Shown one piece after another: positions 37,215-46,035 of a stretch of DNA of 64,000 bases. Made by a program: the position numbers and the translations under genes. This stretch comes from Streptomyces sp. RKND-216 (GTDB taxonomy: Bacteria > Actinomycetota > Actinomycetes > Streptomycetales > Streptomycetaceae). The stretch is taken from the NCBI RefSeq assembly GCF_004795255.1, contig NZ_SSBQ01000002.1, positions 2,110,001 to 2,174,000 of the forward strand. Reading direction: 5' to 3'. The notes under the pieces are model-generated. The model was not told the DNA's origin, did not search any database, and worked only from the letters and a program-made list of their open reading frames with translations. Each line of letters opens with the position of its first letter. The first letter of the stretch is position 1.

Positions 37215-38683
37215 CGCGCGCCCTCCTCCCCAGTCCGTGGTCGCTCCGTCCGCTCGACGACGACCTCGCCGACGCCGACGTCCAGGTCGAGTGTCAGCGT
37301 GCCCTGCGGCTCCGCGCCGTCCGGTGGCGGCAGCGTACGTGTGGCGGTCACGCCGAGGCCGCCGCCCGTCGCGTCGGCCGGCCCACCGGGGCGGCCGGGC
37401 TGCGGCGCGCCGTCCGGGTCGCCGGGATCGGGGACGGGCGGGTCGGGGGCGGCGGACGCCGGCTCCAGCCGGTAGCCGCCGACCCCGACCTCGATGTCCG
37501 CCCGAACCACGACGTCGTCGGGCACCAGCACCCGCAGTTCGCCCGCGCCGAGCCGGGCCCGCGTCCACAGGCCTTCGCCCTCGCCGGGACGCACCCGGCT
37601 CAGGTCGAGCGTCGCGCGACCGGTGCTCTGCTCATAGAAGGGGGCGACGGCGGCCGCCGAGACGGGCGCCCAGCGGCGGTCCTCCCAATCGGCGGCGATG
37701 TCCTGCGGCAGCAGGGAGGCCGCCGCGAGGGCGAGCCCGGTGACCAGGACCATGAAGAGCGTGCCGCCGCCGACGCGCCCGGTGAAGGCGGTGACGGCCA
37801 GCGCGACGCCGTACACCAGAAGCGCGCAGGAGAGGCCGATGACCAGGCTGTCCGCGAGGAGCCAGCCGCTGCCCAGGGCGACGCCGAAGGCCGTCAGGCC
37901 GACGACCGAGGCCAGGGCGAAGACCGGCCCGCCGGACGACCGGCGTTCCCGCTGCCGTCGCCGGAAGGCCTCCTTGTCGGCGGCGGTGTACGGGCTCTCG
38001 GTGTCCGGGCCCCACAGGTAGCCGCTCTCCCTTGCGGGGGTGCCGTCCTTCGTGAGCGGCTCGCGCCACCACGAGGGCGTCGACGGCACCGGGGGGGCCT
38101 GCGTCTCCGGGGGCGCGTCCGCCACGGCATGCGCCGTGGCCGGATCCACGGGCGCACCCTCCGCGCCGGCCGCCTCCGCCCGGCGCCGCCGCTGCGACCA
38201 GTACGCGGCGCCACCCACCGCGCCAGCCACCAACAGGGAGAACGAGGTGTAGCCGGTCCGCAGGGAGGCCAGGAACAGGCCGCAGCCCACCAGGGCGACC
38301 AGGATCGCCGACAGCGACGCCCCGTCCACCCGGGCGGACAGCAGGCGGCGCAGCTCGTTCTCCCGCTCCCCCTCGGCGGGCACGATGAGCCAGGCGAAGC
38401 CGTAGAAGACCAGACCGAGGCCGCCGATCAGCGACAGTACGGCGACCGGCACCCGGAAGACGACCGGGTCGAGGTCGAAGTACCGGCCGAGGCCGCCGCA
38501 GACACCGCCGACCACCTTGTGGCGGCTGCTGCGCAGCAGCCGCCCCGGCCGGTCGGGGGCATCGGGCCGGTCCGGCCGCCGCGGAGCGTCCAGTCGGTCC
38601 GGAGCCGCCGTGCCGTCCGTCGCCGGCGCCTCCTTGCGCAGGCTCGGGCCCGGCGGGGAGGACGGCTGCGGATCGTCGTTCAT
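37211..38683 (-). CDS. PspC domain membrane protein with C-terminal adhesin-like domain
   Basis: 490 residues. A PspC domain starts near residue 50 (LLRSSRHKVVGGVCGGLGRYFDLDPVVFRV in two parts, then IGGLGLVFYGFAWLIVP). Further hydrophobic segments follow at about 133, 265, 285 and 320. The C-terminus, about 110 residues, is a soluble beta-rich region (TLDLSRVRPGEGEGLWTRAR, then LGAGELRVLVPDDV) resembling the DUF2154/LiaF-type domain. LiaF-like proteins sense envelope stress. The start at 38683 has GGGGGAG about 10 bases upstream. It is divergent from a PspC-histidine kinase, a link that suggests a single envelope-stress circuit. Confidence 0.85.
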   Translation of the reverse strand: MNDDPQPSSPPGPSLRKEAPATDGTAAPDRLDAPRRPDRPDAPDRPGRLLRSSRHKVVGGVCGGLGRYFDLDPVVFRVPVAVLSLIGGLGLVFYGFAWLIVPAEGERENELRRLLSARVDGASLSAILVALVGCGLFLASLRTGYTSFSLLVAGAVGGAAYWSQRRRRAEAAGAEGAPVDPATAHAVADAPPETQAPPVPSTPSWWREPLTKDGTPARESGYLWGPDTESPYTAADKEAFRRRQRERRSSGGPVFALASVVGLTAFGVALGSGWLLADSLVIGLSCALLVYGVALAVTAFTGRVGGGTLFMVLVTGLALAAASLLPQDIAADWEDRRWAPVSAAAVAPFYEQSTGRATLDLSRVRPGEGEGLWTRARLGAGELRVLVPDDVVVRADIEVGVGGYRLEPASAAPDPPVPDPGDPDGAPQPGRPGGPADATGGGLGVTATRTLPPPDGAEPQGTLTLDLDVGVGEVVVERTERPRTGEEGAR

Positions 38684-38819
38684 GCGCCCCATGCTCCCCC
38701 GCCGCCGCGCCCTGCGGCATCGGGGCCCGACCCGGAGGCGACCCTGAGATCGGCCGGGGCCCCGAGGTCCGGCCCGGGCGGCCGGGCGGCCGGGGCAGGG
38801 CCCGGACCTCCGGGTCGCC

Positions 38820-38835
38820 TCAGGGCCGACCCTGA
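38820..38835. promoter_or_regulatory. Inverted repeat TCAGGG-N4-CCCTGA, candidate response-regulator site
   Basis: A perfect 6-bp inverted repeat with a 4-base centre in the gap between the divergent PspC genes, about 35 bases before the kinase start. A half-site with the same CGACCCTGA occurs about 90 bases upstream, near 38740. The spacing suits a dimeric LuxR-type regulator such as the one encoded next door. Confidence 0.45.
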
Positions 38836-38869
38836 TGTCCGGGCGGCCCCCGCGTGTGACCATCGAGGC

Positions 38870-40150
38870 ATGACCTCCGCCGCCCCCTCCGCCCCGGCGC
38901 CGCCGCGTCCCACCCCCGGCGACGACGACGAGCCGCCGCTGCGGAAGCTCTACCGGTCCGCGGAGGGACGGATGCTGGGCGGCGTCGCGCGCGGCCTGGC
39001 CGGCCACCTGGCCCTGCCGGTGTCGTGGGTCCGCATCGCGTTCGTCGTGCTCTGTTCGGTGAACGGCCTGGGCGTCGTGCTCTACGCGGCGTTCTGGGTG
39101 GTGGTGCCGCTGGGGACGGGCGGCGTCCAGGCGGCGTCCCGCAAGGCGGCCCGCCCGCGCCTGGTCCGGAAGATCGACAAGGGTCCCGTCCTCGCACTGT
39201 GCGTGCTGCTCGCCGCCGTGGTCGTGGTGGGCGACCCGCTGCCGTTCGGCCCGGTCAACGCCTATCTGTGGCCGCTGATCCTCATCACGGTCGGCGTGGT
39301 GGTGGTGTGGCGGCAGGCGGACAACGCCCGCCGCTCCCACTGGGCGGAGGTCAGCCGCCGTACCCGCCTGATGCCGTTCGCGCGCAGCGCCGCCGGGGTG
39401 CTGCTGGTGCTGGCGGGCGTCACCGGCATCGTCGTGATCCAGGGCTCGGTCGAGCATCTGGGCCAGGTTCTCCAGGCGTCGCTGGCCGTGGTGGTGGGCA
39501 TCGCACTGCTCGCCGGCCCGTACCTGGTGCGGATGATGCAGGACCTCTCCGAGGAGCGGCTGATGCGCATCCGCGCCCAGGAACGGGCCGAAGTCGCCGC
39601 GCACGTCCACGACTCGGTGCTGCACACCCTCACCCTCATCCAGCGGAACGCCGACGACCCGCGCGAGGTCGCACGCCTGGCGCGGGCGCAGGAGCGCGAG
39701 TTGCGGGTGTGGCTCTACAAGCCGCAGGGCAACGGCAAGGACGAGTCCGACGAGCCCGGCACCGTCGCCGAGGCGGTGAAGGCCACGGCCGCCGAGGTCG
39801 AGGACGACCACGGGGTGCCGGTCGAGGTGGTCTGCGTCGGCGACTGCGCACTGGACGAACGGCTCGGCGCCCAGGTCCAGGCGGCGCGCGAGGCGATGGT
39901 CAACGCCGCCAAGTACGGTGGCGAGGGCGGCACGGTCCAGGTCTTCGCGGAGGTCGAGGGCCGTACGGTCTTCGTGTCCGTACGCGACCGCGGCCCGGGC
40001 TTCGACCTGGACGCGGTGCCGGCCGACCGGATGGGCGTCCGCGAGTCGATCATCGGCCGGATGGAGCGCAACGGCGGCACGGCCCGCATCCGCCCCGCCG
40101 CGGGCGGCGGCACGGAGGTGGAGCTGGAGATGGAGAGGGCGGAAGCATGA
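38870..40150 (+). CDS. Histidine kinase with N-terminal PspC domain
   Basis: 426 residues. A PspC domain at about residues 25-85 (KLYRSAEGRMLGGVARGLAG, ...YAAFWVVVPLG) is followed by four or so spans, then a HisKA_3-type kinase: AHVHDSVLHTLTLIQRNADD with phospho-acceptor His, and a HATPase with N-box EAMVNAAKYGGEG and G-box RDRGPGFDLDAV. It is the sensor of a NarL-type two-component pair; the PspC part suggests membrane stress sensing. The gene overlaps the regulator start by four bases. The ATG has only GAGG one base away, so initiation may be leaderless or weak. Confidence 0.92.
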   Translation: MTSAAPSAPAPPRPTPGDDDEPPLRKLYRSAEGRMLGGVARGLAGHLALPVSWVRIAFVVLCSVNGLGVVLYAAFWVVVPLGTGGVQAASRKAARPRLVRKIDKGPVLALCVLLAAVVVVGDPLPFGPVNAYLWPLILITVGVVVVWRQADNARRSHWAEVSRRTRLMPFARSAAGVLLVLAGVTGIVVIQGSVEHLGQVLQASLAVVVGIALLAGPYLVRMMQDLSEERLMRIRAQERAEVAAHVHDSVLHTLTLIQRNADDPREVARLARAQERELRVWLYKPQGNGKDESDEPGTVAEAVKATAAEVEDDHGVPVEVVCVGDCALDERLGAQVQAAREAMVNAAKYGGEGGTVQVFAEVEGRTVFVSVRDRGPGFDLDAVPADRMGVRESIIGRMERNGGTARIRPAAGGGTEVELEMERAEA

Positions 40151-40845
40151 GCGAGCACCAGACCACGGCACCCACGACGGAGGGCCGTCGCGCGCGCGTC
40201 GTGCTCGTCGACGACCACCGGATGTTCCGGGCGGGCGTGCAGGCGGAGATCGGCCGCACCGAGGCGACCGGGGTGGAGGTCGTCGGCGAAGCCGGCGACG
40301 TCGACCAGGCGATGACGGTCATCCAGGCCACCCGGCCGGACGTCGTCCTGCTGGATGTGCACCTGCCGGGCGGCGGCGGCGTGGAGGTGCTGCGGCGCAG
40401 CACCTCGCTGATGGGCGCGGCCGAGCAGCCCGTGCGGTTCCTCGCGCTGTCCGTCTCCGACGCCGCCGAGGACGTCATCGGCGTCATCCGCGGCGGCGCA
40501 CGCGGCTACGTCACCAAGACCATCACCGGCGCCGACCTGGTCGACGCGGTGTTCCGGGTCGCCGACGGCGACGCCGTCTTCTCCCCGCGCCTGGCGGGCT
40601 TCGTGCTGGACGCCTTCGCCTCCACCGACGCGCCGCCGGTCGACGAGGACCTGGACCGGCTCACCCAGCGCGAGCGCGAGGTGCTGCGGCTGATCGCGCG
40701 CGGCTACGCGTACAAGGAGATCGCCAAGCAGCTCTTCATCTCCGTCAAGACCGTCGAGTCGCACGTCTCCGCGGTGCTGCGCAAGCTGCAGCTCTCCAAC
40801 CGCCACGAACTCACCCGCTGGGCGACCGCCCGCCGCCTGGTCTGA
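40147..40845 (+). CDS. NarL/FixJ-type response regulator
   Basis: 232 residues. The receiver domain has VVLVDDHRMFRAGVQAEI, phospho-acceptor Asp in VVLLDVHLPGGGG, and Lys in RGYVTKTITG. The C-terminal LuxR helix-turn-helix has LTQREREVLRLIARGYAYKE and KTVESHVSAVLRKL. It is cognate to the PspC-kinase, with an ATGA overlap. It may act on the divergent PspC operon through the inverted repeat at 38820-38835. Confidence 0.93.
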   Translation: MSEHQTTAPTTEGRRARVVLVDDHRMFRAGVQAEIGRTEATGVEVVGEAGDVDQAMTVIQATRPDVVLLDVHLPGGGGVEVLRRSTSLMGAAEQPVRFLALSVSDAAEDVIGVIRGGARGYVTKTITGADLVDAVFRVADGDAVFSPRLAGFVLDAFASTDAPPVDEDLDRLTQREREVLRLIARGYAYKEIAKQLFISVKTVESHVSAVLRKLQLSNRHELTRWATARRLV

Positions 40846-40877
40846 CGGCCCGTCTCGCGAGCTCCGCGGACGCGGCC

Positions 40878-41704
40878 TTATTCGGCGGGCGTCAACCTGC
40901 GTTCCGATCGAAGTAGGACGCTGCCGATCACGAGAGCGCAGACACCACCGCGACCAGATACGGCCAGACCTCCGACGCCGCAGCACACTCCACGCGCAGA
41001 GAGCCAGAGCCACCGTTCCCCACAGCACGGTGCGCAGCGGTTGGCGTACGAGGGCAGCAAGCACAATCACCAGTGCGATCAACACTGCGATGATCACCAC
41101 TCCCGACCCCAGGCGATTCCCGACGATCGCCGCGACCTCGCGCACGGGAACCTGTCCGTCGAGCGGGTAGGTCTCACGTGTGTACACCAGCCCGAGCATG
41201 CCGACTGCGAGCGAGACAACCGCCAGTGCGCCGCTCGCCCAGCACAACAGGGCGATCGCGCGTGCGGCGAGCAGACGTGTGAGCCGTTGGAGCACAGGCG
41301 AAGAAGGAGTGCCATGAGCCCGGGAGCACTGGCCACCATCCCGACGCCCCAGACGACCGCGCCCAGTGGGTGCTGGCCGAGCGCCGCGAACTCGGCGTCC
41401 GCGACGAAGCGCTTCTCCGTCTCGCGGTAGCGCTCCCGGTACAGGGGTAGCTCGCCACACACTGCTCGAAGAAGGTCGAACGGTCCACTGTGGACGGAGC
41501 GTTCTCGGCGTCCTCCCTGCACCCTCCCGTCGTCAGGCGTGCCAGCCCGTGCCGGACGTTCGCGAGATTGCTGTCGGCGGTCTCCTGTTCGGCGTATGCC
41601 CCGAAGACGCCTCCGGCGGCCAGCAGCGCCATCAGCATGAGAGACAGCGGACTGCGAAGGACGCGCATGGCCTCCGCCCGAAGCAGTGTCGCAAAGGCCG
41701 TCAC
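40878..41704 (-). pseudogene. Decayed ABC-2-type permease
   Basis: A membrane protein read in pieces from different frames. From the GTG at 41704, TAFATLLRAEAMRVLRSPLS to about 41460 is one frame. GELPLYRERYRETEKRFVAD to about 41310 is a second. RLTRLLAARAIALLCWASGA to about 41000 is a third. ALVIGSVLLRSERRLTPAE ending at 40878 is a fourth. The first break fits a 2-base insertion in the GTGTGT run near 41455. The GTG start overlaps the ATPase stop (GTGA). With three or more frameshifts the gene cannot make its full product. Confidence 0.75.
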
Positions 41705-42136
41705 GAGTGCTCTCCCGCCGAGGCTTCCGCCTTCCCTTCCTGAAGAGAGAAGAACCACTCTTCGAGGTCCACGCCCGAGTCACTGGAGATACCCAGCTCC
41801 TGTAGCGTCCCCCGCGCCACAACCTTGCCGGAGGACACCATCACCAGTTCGTCGCGGACCCGAGCGATCTCATCGAGCATGTGGCTGGAGATGAGAACGC
41901 CGACACCCCGAGCTGCCTCTTCGGCGACGACGGCGCGCACGAGTCGGACGCCCTGTGGGTCGAGGCCGTTCGTCGGTTCGTCGGTTCGTCGAGGACGAGC
42001 AGGTCCGGCTGCTTCATGAGTGCCGTGGCGAGGGCGAGGCGCTGGCGCATGCCCTGGGAGTAGCCCTTCACTCGGCGCTCGCCAGCGTCATTCAGGCCTA
42101 CGCGTTCCAGCACGCGGTCCACGCGTCCCCCGTCCG
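41701..42136 (-). pseudogene. Truncated and frameshifted ABC ATPase
   Basis: The 5' half including Walker A is missing; recognisable sequence begins at about [19 protein letters not shown] near 42136. It runs through the signature [15 protein letters not shown] and Walker [10 protein letters not shown]. There an extra copy of the 8-mer GTTCGTCG (three at 41968-41991 where two are expected) shifts the frame. The other frame carries on with [36 protein letters not shown], ending at 41701. It partners the decayed permease. Confidence 0.8.
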
Positions 42137-42268
42137 AACTATAGGCGCAGTGAGGCAACCCAGAACAACATCACCCTCACAGTGTGTGGCGGTCGATCAC
42201 CATGGACACACGCAGGGTGGCGGCCCTCCCGACGCGCCGGATTCGCCGGCCCCGCCTAGCGTGGAGGG

Positions 42269-43681
42269 GTGAGCGGGTCACGGGAGTCTGCGCGGGAGGG
42301 CCGGCGGGACGTGCTCGCGGTGAGCCCGATGTTCGCCGCCGAGCCGCCCGAGGTGCCGCGCGAGACGATGCCGGCCGGGGAGATGGACCCGGAGCTGGCG
42401 TACCGGATCGTGCGGGACGAGCTGATGCTGGACGGGAACGCGCGGCTCAACCTCGCCACGTTCGTGACGACGTGGATGGAGCCGCAGGCCGACCGGCTGA
42501 TGGCGGACTGCTTCGACAAGAACATGATCGACAAGGACGAGTACCCGCGCACCGCCGCCCTGGAGCAGCGGTGCGTGCGGATGCTCGCCGAACTGTGGCA
42601 CGCGCCGGAGCCGGGGGACGCGCCCGGCTGTTCGACGACCGGGTCGAGCGAGGCGTGCATGCTGGCCGGGCTCGCGCTGAAGCGCCGCTGGCAGCAGGCC
42701 CGTCGCGCGGCCGGGCTGCCCGCGGACCGCCCCAACCTGGTGATGGGCTCGAACGTCCAGGTGTGCTGGGAGAAGTTCGCGGCCTACTGGGACGTGGAGG
42801 CGCGGCTGGTGCCGATGGAGGGCGACGTCCACCACCTCACGCCCGACCGGGCCGTGGAGCGGTGCGACGAGAACACCATCGGCGTGGTGGCCGTGCTCGG
42901 TTCGACGTACGACGGCTCGTACGAGCCCGTCGCGGACATCTGCGCCGCGCTGGACGCGCTCCGGGACCGGGACGGGCTCGACATCCCCGTACACGTGGAC
43001 GGCGCCTCTGGCGCGATGATCGCGCCGTTCTGCGACCCGGACCTGCGGTGGGACTTCCGGCTGCCGCGCGTCGCGTCCGTCAACACCTCCGGCCACAAGT
43101 ACGGGCTGGTCTATCCGGGCGTGGGCTGGGTCGTCTGGCGGGACCGGGACGGACTCCCCGAGGACCTGGTGTTCCGGGTGAACTACCTGGGCGGCGACAT
43201 GCCGACGTTCGCGCTCAACTTCTCCCGGCCGGGGGCCCAGGTCGCCGCGCAGTACTACACGTTCCTGCGGTTGGGCTTCGACGGTTACCGGCGGGTCCAG
43301 GGCTACTGCCGCGAGGTCGCCCGGGGGCTGGCCGACCGGATCGCCGCGCTGGGGCCCTTCGAACTGATCACGCGCGGCGACCAACTGCCCGTCTTCGCCT
43401 GCACGCTGCGGCCGGAAGTCACCGGCTACTCGGTCTTCGACGTCGCCGCCCACCTGCGGGAACGCGGCTGGCTGGTGCCGGCGTACACGTTCCCGGAGAA
43501 CCGCGAGGACATCCAGGCGCTGCGGTTCGTCATCCGGAACGGCATGACGCACGACCTGGCGGACCTGCTGGCCGGCGACCTGGACCGGTCGCTGCACGAA
43601 CTCCGCCGCCAGGCCGCGCCGTTGCGCGGCGCGGACTCCGCCTCGTTCGACCACGGCGCCCGCAGGCCGCACCGCCGCTGA
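42269..43681 (+). CDS. gadB: Glutamate decarboxylase
   Basis: A 470-residue PLP enzyme making GABA from glutamate. It has NLATFVTTWMEPQADRLM, DKNMIDKDEYPRTAALE, CSTTGSSEACMLAGLALKRR and the Schiff-base Lys at about 277 in NTSGHKYGLVYPGVGW. The GTG at 42269 sits directly against GGAGGG, an odd spacing; initiation may be leaderless. The GABA product could be taken to succinate by a transaminase (not here) and the semialdehyde dehydrogenase at 52.7 kb. In enterobacteria GadB confers acid resistance, but no antiporter is adjacent. Confidence 0.95.
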   Translation: MSGSRESAREGRRDVLAVSPMFAAEPPEVPRETMPAGEMDPELAYRIVRDELMLDGNARLNLATFVTTWMEPQADRLMADCFDKNMIDKDEYPRTAALEQRCVRMLAELWHAPEPGDAPGCSTTGSSEACMLAGLALKRRWQQARRAAGLPADRPNLVMGSNVQVCWEKFAAYWDVEARLVPMEGDVHHLTPDRAVERCDENTIGVVAVLGSTYDGSYEPVADICAALDALRDRDGLDIPVHVDGASGAMIAPFCDPDLRWDFRLPRVASVNTSGHKYGLVYPGVGWVVWRDRDGLPEDLVFRVNYLGGDMPTFALNFSRPGAQVAAQYYTFLRLGFDGYRRVQGYCREVARGLADRIAALGPFELITRGDQLPVFACTLRPEVTGYSVFDVAAHLRERGWLVPAYTFPENREDIQALRFVIRNGMTHDLADLLAGDLDRSLHELRRQAAPLRGADSASFDHGARRPHRR

Positions 43682-43980
43682 CGCCCGCGGCCGGAAGCGG
43701 GGAGCCGAAACCCGGGGGCCGGCCGGGAGTCCGGGACCGGGCACGGGTCGTCGCCCTTCTCGCCCCTGTGAACTGCGGCGGCGGGATGTTCGCGAACGAG
43801 GACCAATCCGCCCCCGGGACGGCGGCGAATGAGGGGCACAGGTCGCCCTTCCACGGCCCGGTGGGACGTCGTGAGGGACCCGCCGGCTGCGAGCCGGGGA
43901 AGGGCGGCCGCCACCCACGGCCCGACGGAAGGTGATTATCCGTGATACTCAGCCGCGCCGCGTAGCACCCCGCACGGCAT
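43682..43980. other. Intergenic region after glutamate decarboxylase
   Basis: About 300 bases with no convincing gene. Codon bias does not support any frame. It lies between the plus-strand decarboxylase and the terminator of the minus-strand azl operon. No clear terminator for the decarboxylase gene is visible. Confidence 0.35.
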
Positions 43981-44017
43981 CCTGCCCGCGCGCCGCCGCA
44001 GGCGGCGGGCGGGCAGG
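43981..44017 (-). terminator. Terminator of the azlCD operon
   Basis: A 17-bp stem with one G-G mismatch and a 3-base loop (GCA), beginning CCTGCCCGCGCG, 7 bases past the azlD stop. Confidence 0.75.
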
Positions 44018-44023
44018 CGGCGT

Positions 44024-44350
44024 TCAGGGGACGCCGAGCAGGCGCAGGCCCGCAGCCGTGGCCGCGGCCGCGAGGACCACGACCAGGAACGGCGCCCGAC
44101 GCCAGGCCAGCACGCCGCCGACGGCCACCCCCGCGGGCCGCGCCCACCCCGCGAACTCGTGTCCCTCCAGCAGGGCCGCCGTCGCGACCAGCGCGGCCAG
44201 CAGCACCACCGCCGAGGTGCCCATGAGCCGCTCCACCCGCGGCGAGAGCTCGACCCGCGCGCGCAGCACGGGCCCGGCGAGGCGGAACGCGAACGTGCCC
44301 GCGCCGAGTACGAAAGCGGCGACCACCAGGGTCACGGACGTGTCGCTCAT
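44024..44350 (-). CDS. azlD: AzlD family branched-chain amino acid transport subunit
   Basis: 108 residues with three to four hydrophobic segments (VTLVVAAFVLGAGTFAFRL, VVLLAALVATAALLEGHEF, GVAVGGVLAWRRAPFLVVV). AzlD is the small partner of AzlC, exporting branched-chain amino acids or analogues. The start overlaps the AzlC stop by four bases (ATGA). Confidence 0.88.
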   Translation of the reverse strand: MSDTSVTLVVAAFVLGAGTFAFRLAGPVLRARVELSPRVERLMGTSAVVLLAALVATAALLEGHEFAGWARPAGVAVGGVLAWRRAPFLVVVLAAAATAAGLRLLGVP

Positions 44351-45132
44351 CGCACCGTCTCCTTCGAGGTCCGGGCCGTCCCGGCCGCGTCGTCGTCCTC
44401 GTCGGCCTCGTCACTCGGGCCGCCGCCGCCCCGAGCGCCGCCGCGCAGGGACACGAGCACCCCGAGCAGCGCCAGCAGCACCGGCAGTCCGGCCTGCAGG
44501 AACGGCGCCGTGGCCAGCGCGATCGCCACACCGACCAGGACCGCGCGCAGGGTCGACCGGTCCTTCAGCGAGGGCAGCACCAGCGCGAGCAGCACCGCGG
44601 GGAACGCGGCGTCGAGCCCGAAGGTGTCGGTGTCCGTGACCACCGTGCCGCCGAACGCCCCGCCCAGCACGCCCACGTTCCAGGAGACGAACAGGCCTAC
44701 GCCACACGTCCAGTACGCGGCCCGCCGCCGCTCGGGCTCCCTCTGCCCCAGCGCGAACGCCACCGTCTCGTCGATCATCAGGTGGCTGCCGACCAGGCGC
44801 CGCAGCCACCCGTCGCCCAGCACGTCGCCGATCGCGAAGCCGAACGGCACGTGACGGGCGTTGACCAGCAGTCCGGCGACCACAGCGGCGACCGGATTGC
44901 CGCCCGAGGCCACCAGCCCTACGAACAGGAACTGGGCCGCGCCCGCGAACACCACCAGGGACAGCAGCATCGGCAGCCACACGGGAAGCCCCGCGCTCAC
45001 CGTGATGGCACCGAAGGACAGGCCGACGAAGCCGTCGGCGACACAGATCAACCCGATGTCGCGCGCCAGCTGCCGGTCGAGACCGGACAGGGAGTTCCGC
45101 CATATCGAACGCACGACGTCTAGAATGAACAC
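44347..45132 (-). CDS. azlC: AzlC family branched-chain amino acid permease
   Basis: 261 residues with about seven hydrophobic segments. The AzlC signature region is FVGLSFGAITVSAGLPVWLP, then LLSLVVFAGAAQFLFVGLVA and NARHVPFGFAIGDVLG. AzlCD exports leucine analogues in Bacillus and belongs to the LIV-E class. It is followed by azlD and divergent from an XRE-cupin regulator only 51 bases away, so that protein is the likely regulator. No ribosome site precedes the ATG at 45132; the GTG at 45114 is an alternative. Confidence 0.88.
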   Translation of the reverse strand: MFILDVVRSIWRNSLSGLDRQLARDIGLICVADGFVGLSFGAITVSAGLPVWLPMLLSLVVFAGAAQFLFVGLVASGGNPVAAVVAGLLVNARHVPFGFAIGDVLGDGWLRRLVGSHLMIDETVAFALGQREPERRRAAYWTCGVGLFVSWNVGVLGGAFGGTVVTDTDTFGLDAAFPAVLLALVLPSLKDRSTLRAVLVGVAIALATAPFLQAGLPVLLALLGVLVSLRGGARGGGGPSDEADEDDDAAGTARTSKETVR

Positions 45133-45183
45133 ACGAACGGCGGTACGTCAAACCGAACGATCGACCTCTGGAGCGAACGACCC

Positions 45184-45759
45184 ATGTCCCGGAACGACCA
45201 GCAGCCCACCGGCGGCGCGCCGCTCGCCGTCATCGCCGGCTCCCTGCAGCGGGAACGCCGCCGCGCCGGGCTCTCCCTCGCCGAGACCGCCCGCCGCGCC
45301 GGTATCGCCAAGTCCACGCTCTCCCAGCTGGAGTCCGCCACCGGCAATCCCAGCATCGAGACGCTGTGGGCGCTGAGCGTCACCCTGAACGTGCCGTTCG
45401 CCCGCCTGGTCGACCCGCCGCGCCCGAACGTCCAGCTCATCCGCGCCGGCGAGGGGCCCGCACTCTCCTCCGAGCAGGCCGACTACGTCGCCACGCTGCT
45501 GTCCTCCTGCCCCCCGCACGCCCGCCGCGACGTCTACCGGATCTGCCACCAGCCCGGCGCGCCGCGCGCCTCCGACCCGCACATGCCCGGCACGGTCGAG
45601 CACGTCGTCCTCAGCACCGGACGCGCCCTCGTCGGCATCGCCGACGAACCCCACGAACTCGCACCCGGCGACTACACCGCCTACCCGGGCGACGTCCCCC
45701 ACCTCTTCGAGGCCCTGGAACCCGACACGACCGCGGTCCTCATCTCCGAACACGTCTAG
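45184..45759 (+). CDS. XRE-family regulator with cupin domain
   Basis: 191 residues. An N-terminal helix-turn-helix (LAVIAGSLQRERRRAGLSLA, then KSTLSQLESATGNPSIETLW) is joined to a C-terminal cupin (MPGTVEHVVLSTGRALVGI, then YTAYPGDVPHLFEAL). Proteins of this type bind small effectors through the cupin and often regulate the next transporter. It is divergent from azlCD with a 51-base shared promoter region; a TAGAAT at 45120-45125 could be its -10 box. GGAG is about 13 bases before the ATG. Confidence 0.9.
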   Translation: MSRNDQQPTGGAPLAVIAGSLQRERRRAGLSLAETARRAGIAKSTLSQLESATGNPSIETLWALSVTLNVPFARLVDPPRPNVQLIRAGEGPALSSEQADYVATLLSSCPPHARRDVYRICHQPGAPRASDPHMPGTVEHVVLSTGRALVGIADEPHELAPGDYTAYPGDVPHLFEALEPDTTAVLISEHV

Positions 45760-45837
45760 AGCGCCACGCCTAGAGCACCGCCCCGGCCCCGACACCAGCG
45801 GCGGGTCGAGCCGGGCGAAGCCTCCTGCCGCCGGTAG

Positions 45838-46035
45838 GGGAAGTACGGGTACGGCGCCTCCTTCTCGCTCGCCGCGTCCGAGGAGCACCGCGTGCTCCGG
45901 TTCCGGCGACCATCCGGCTACCGGATGCTCGCCCCCGGGGACGCGGTGGAGAAGGCCGCCGCCGTCCGCGCCGCCGAAGCCGCCGCGGCGGCCGCCCGCG
46001 CAGGCGCCTACGCCGGCCCGACCGGGGAGGGCTAG
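45838..46035 (+). pseudogene. Possible 3' remnant of a lost gene
   Basis: An open stretch without a plausible start codon at its head: GKYGYGASFSLAASEEHRVL, then RFRRPSGYRMLAPGDAVEKA and an Ala/Arg-rich tail ending in TAG. Its composition is protein-like over the first 40 residues. It ends across the stop of the convergent Uma2 gene. I cannot name the family. It may be a C-terminal fragment left after a deletion. Confidence 0.3.

Noticed and set aside
40878..42260. Insertion sequence as the cause of the transporter decay
   Set aside because: No transposase-like frame, terminal inverted repeats or target duplication are visible; slippage and deletion explain what is seen.
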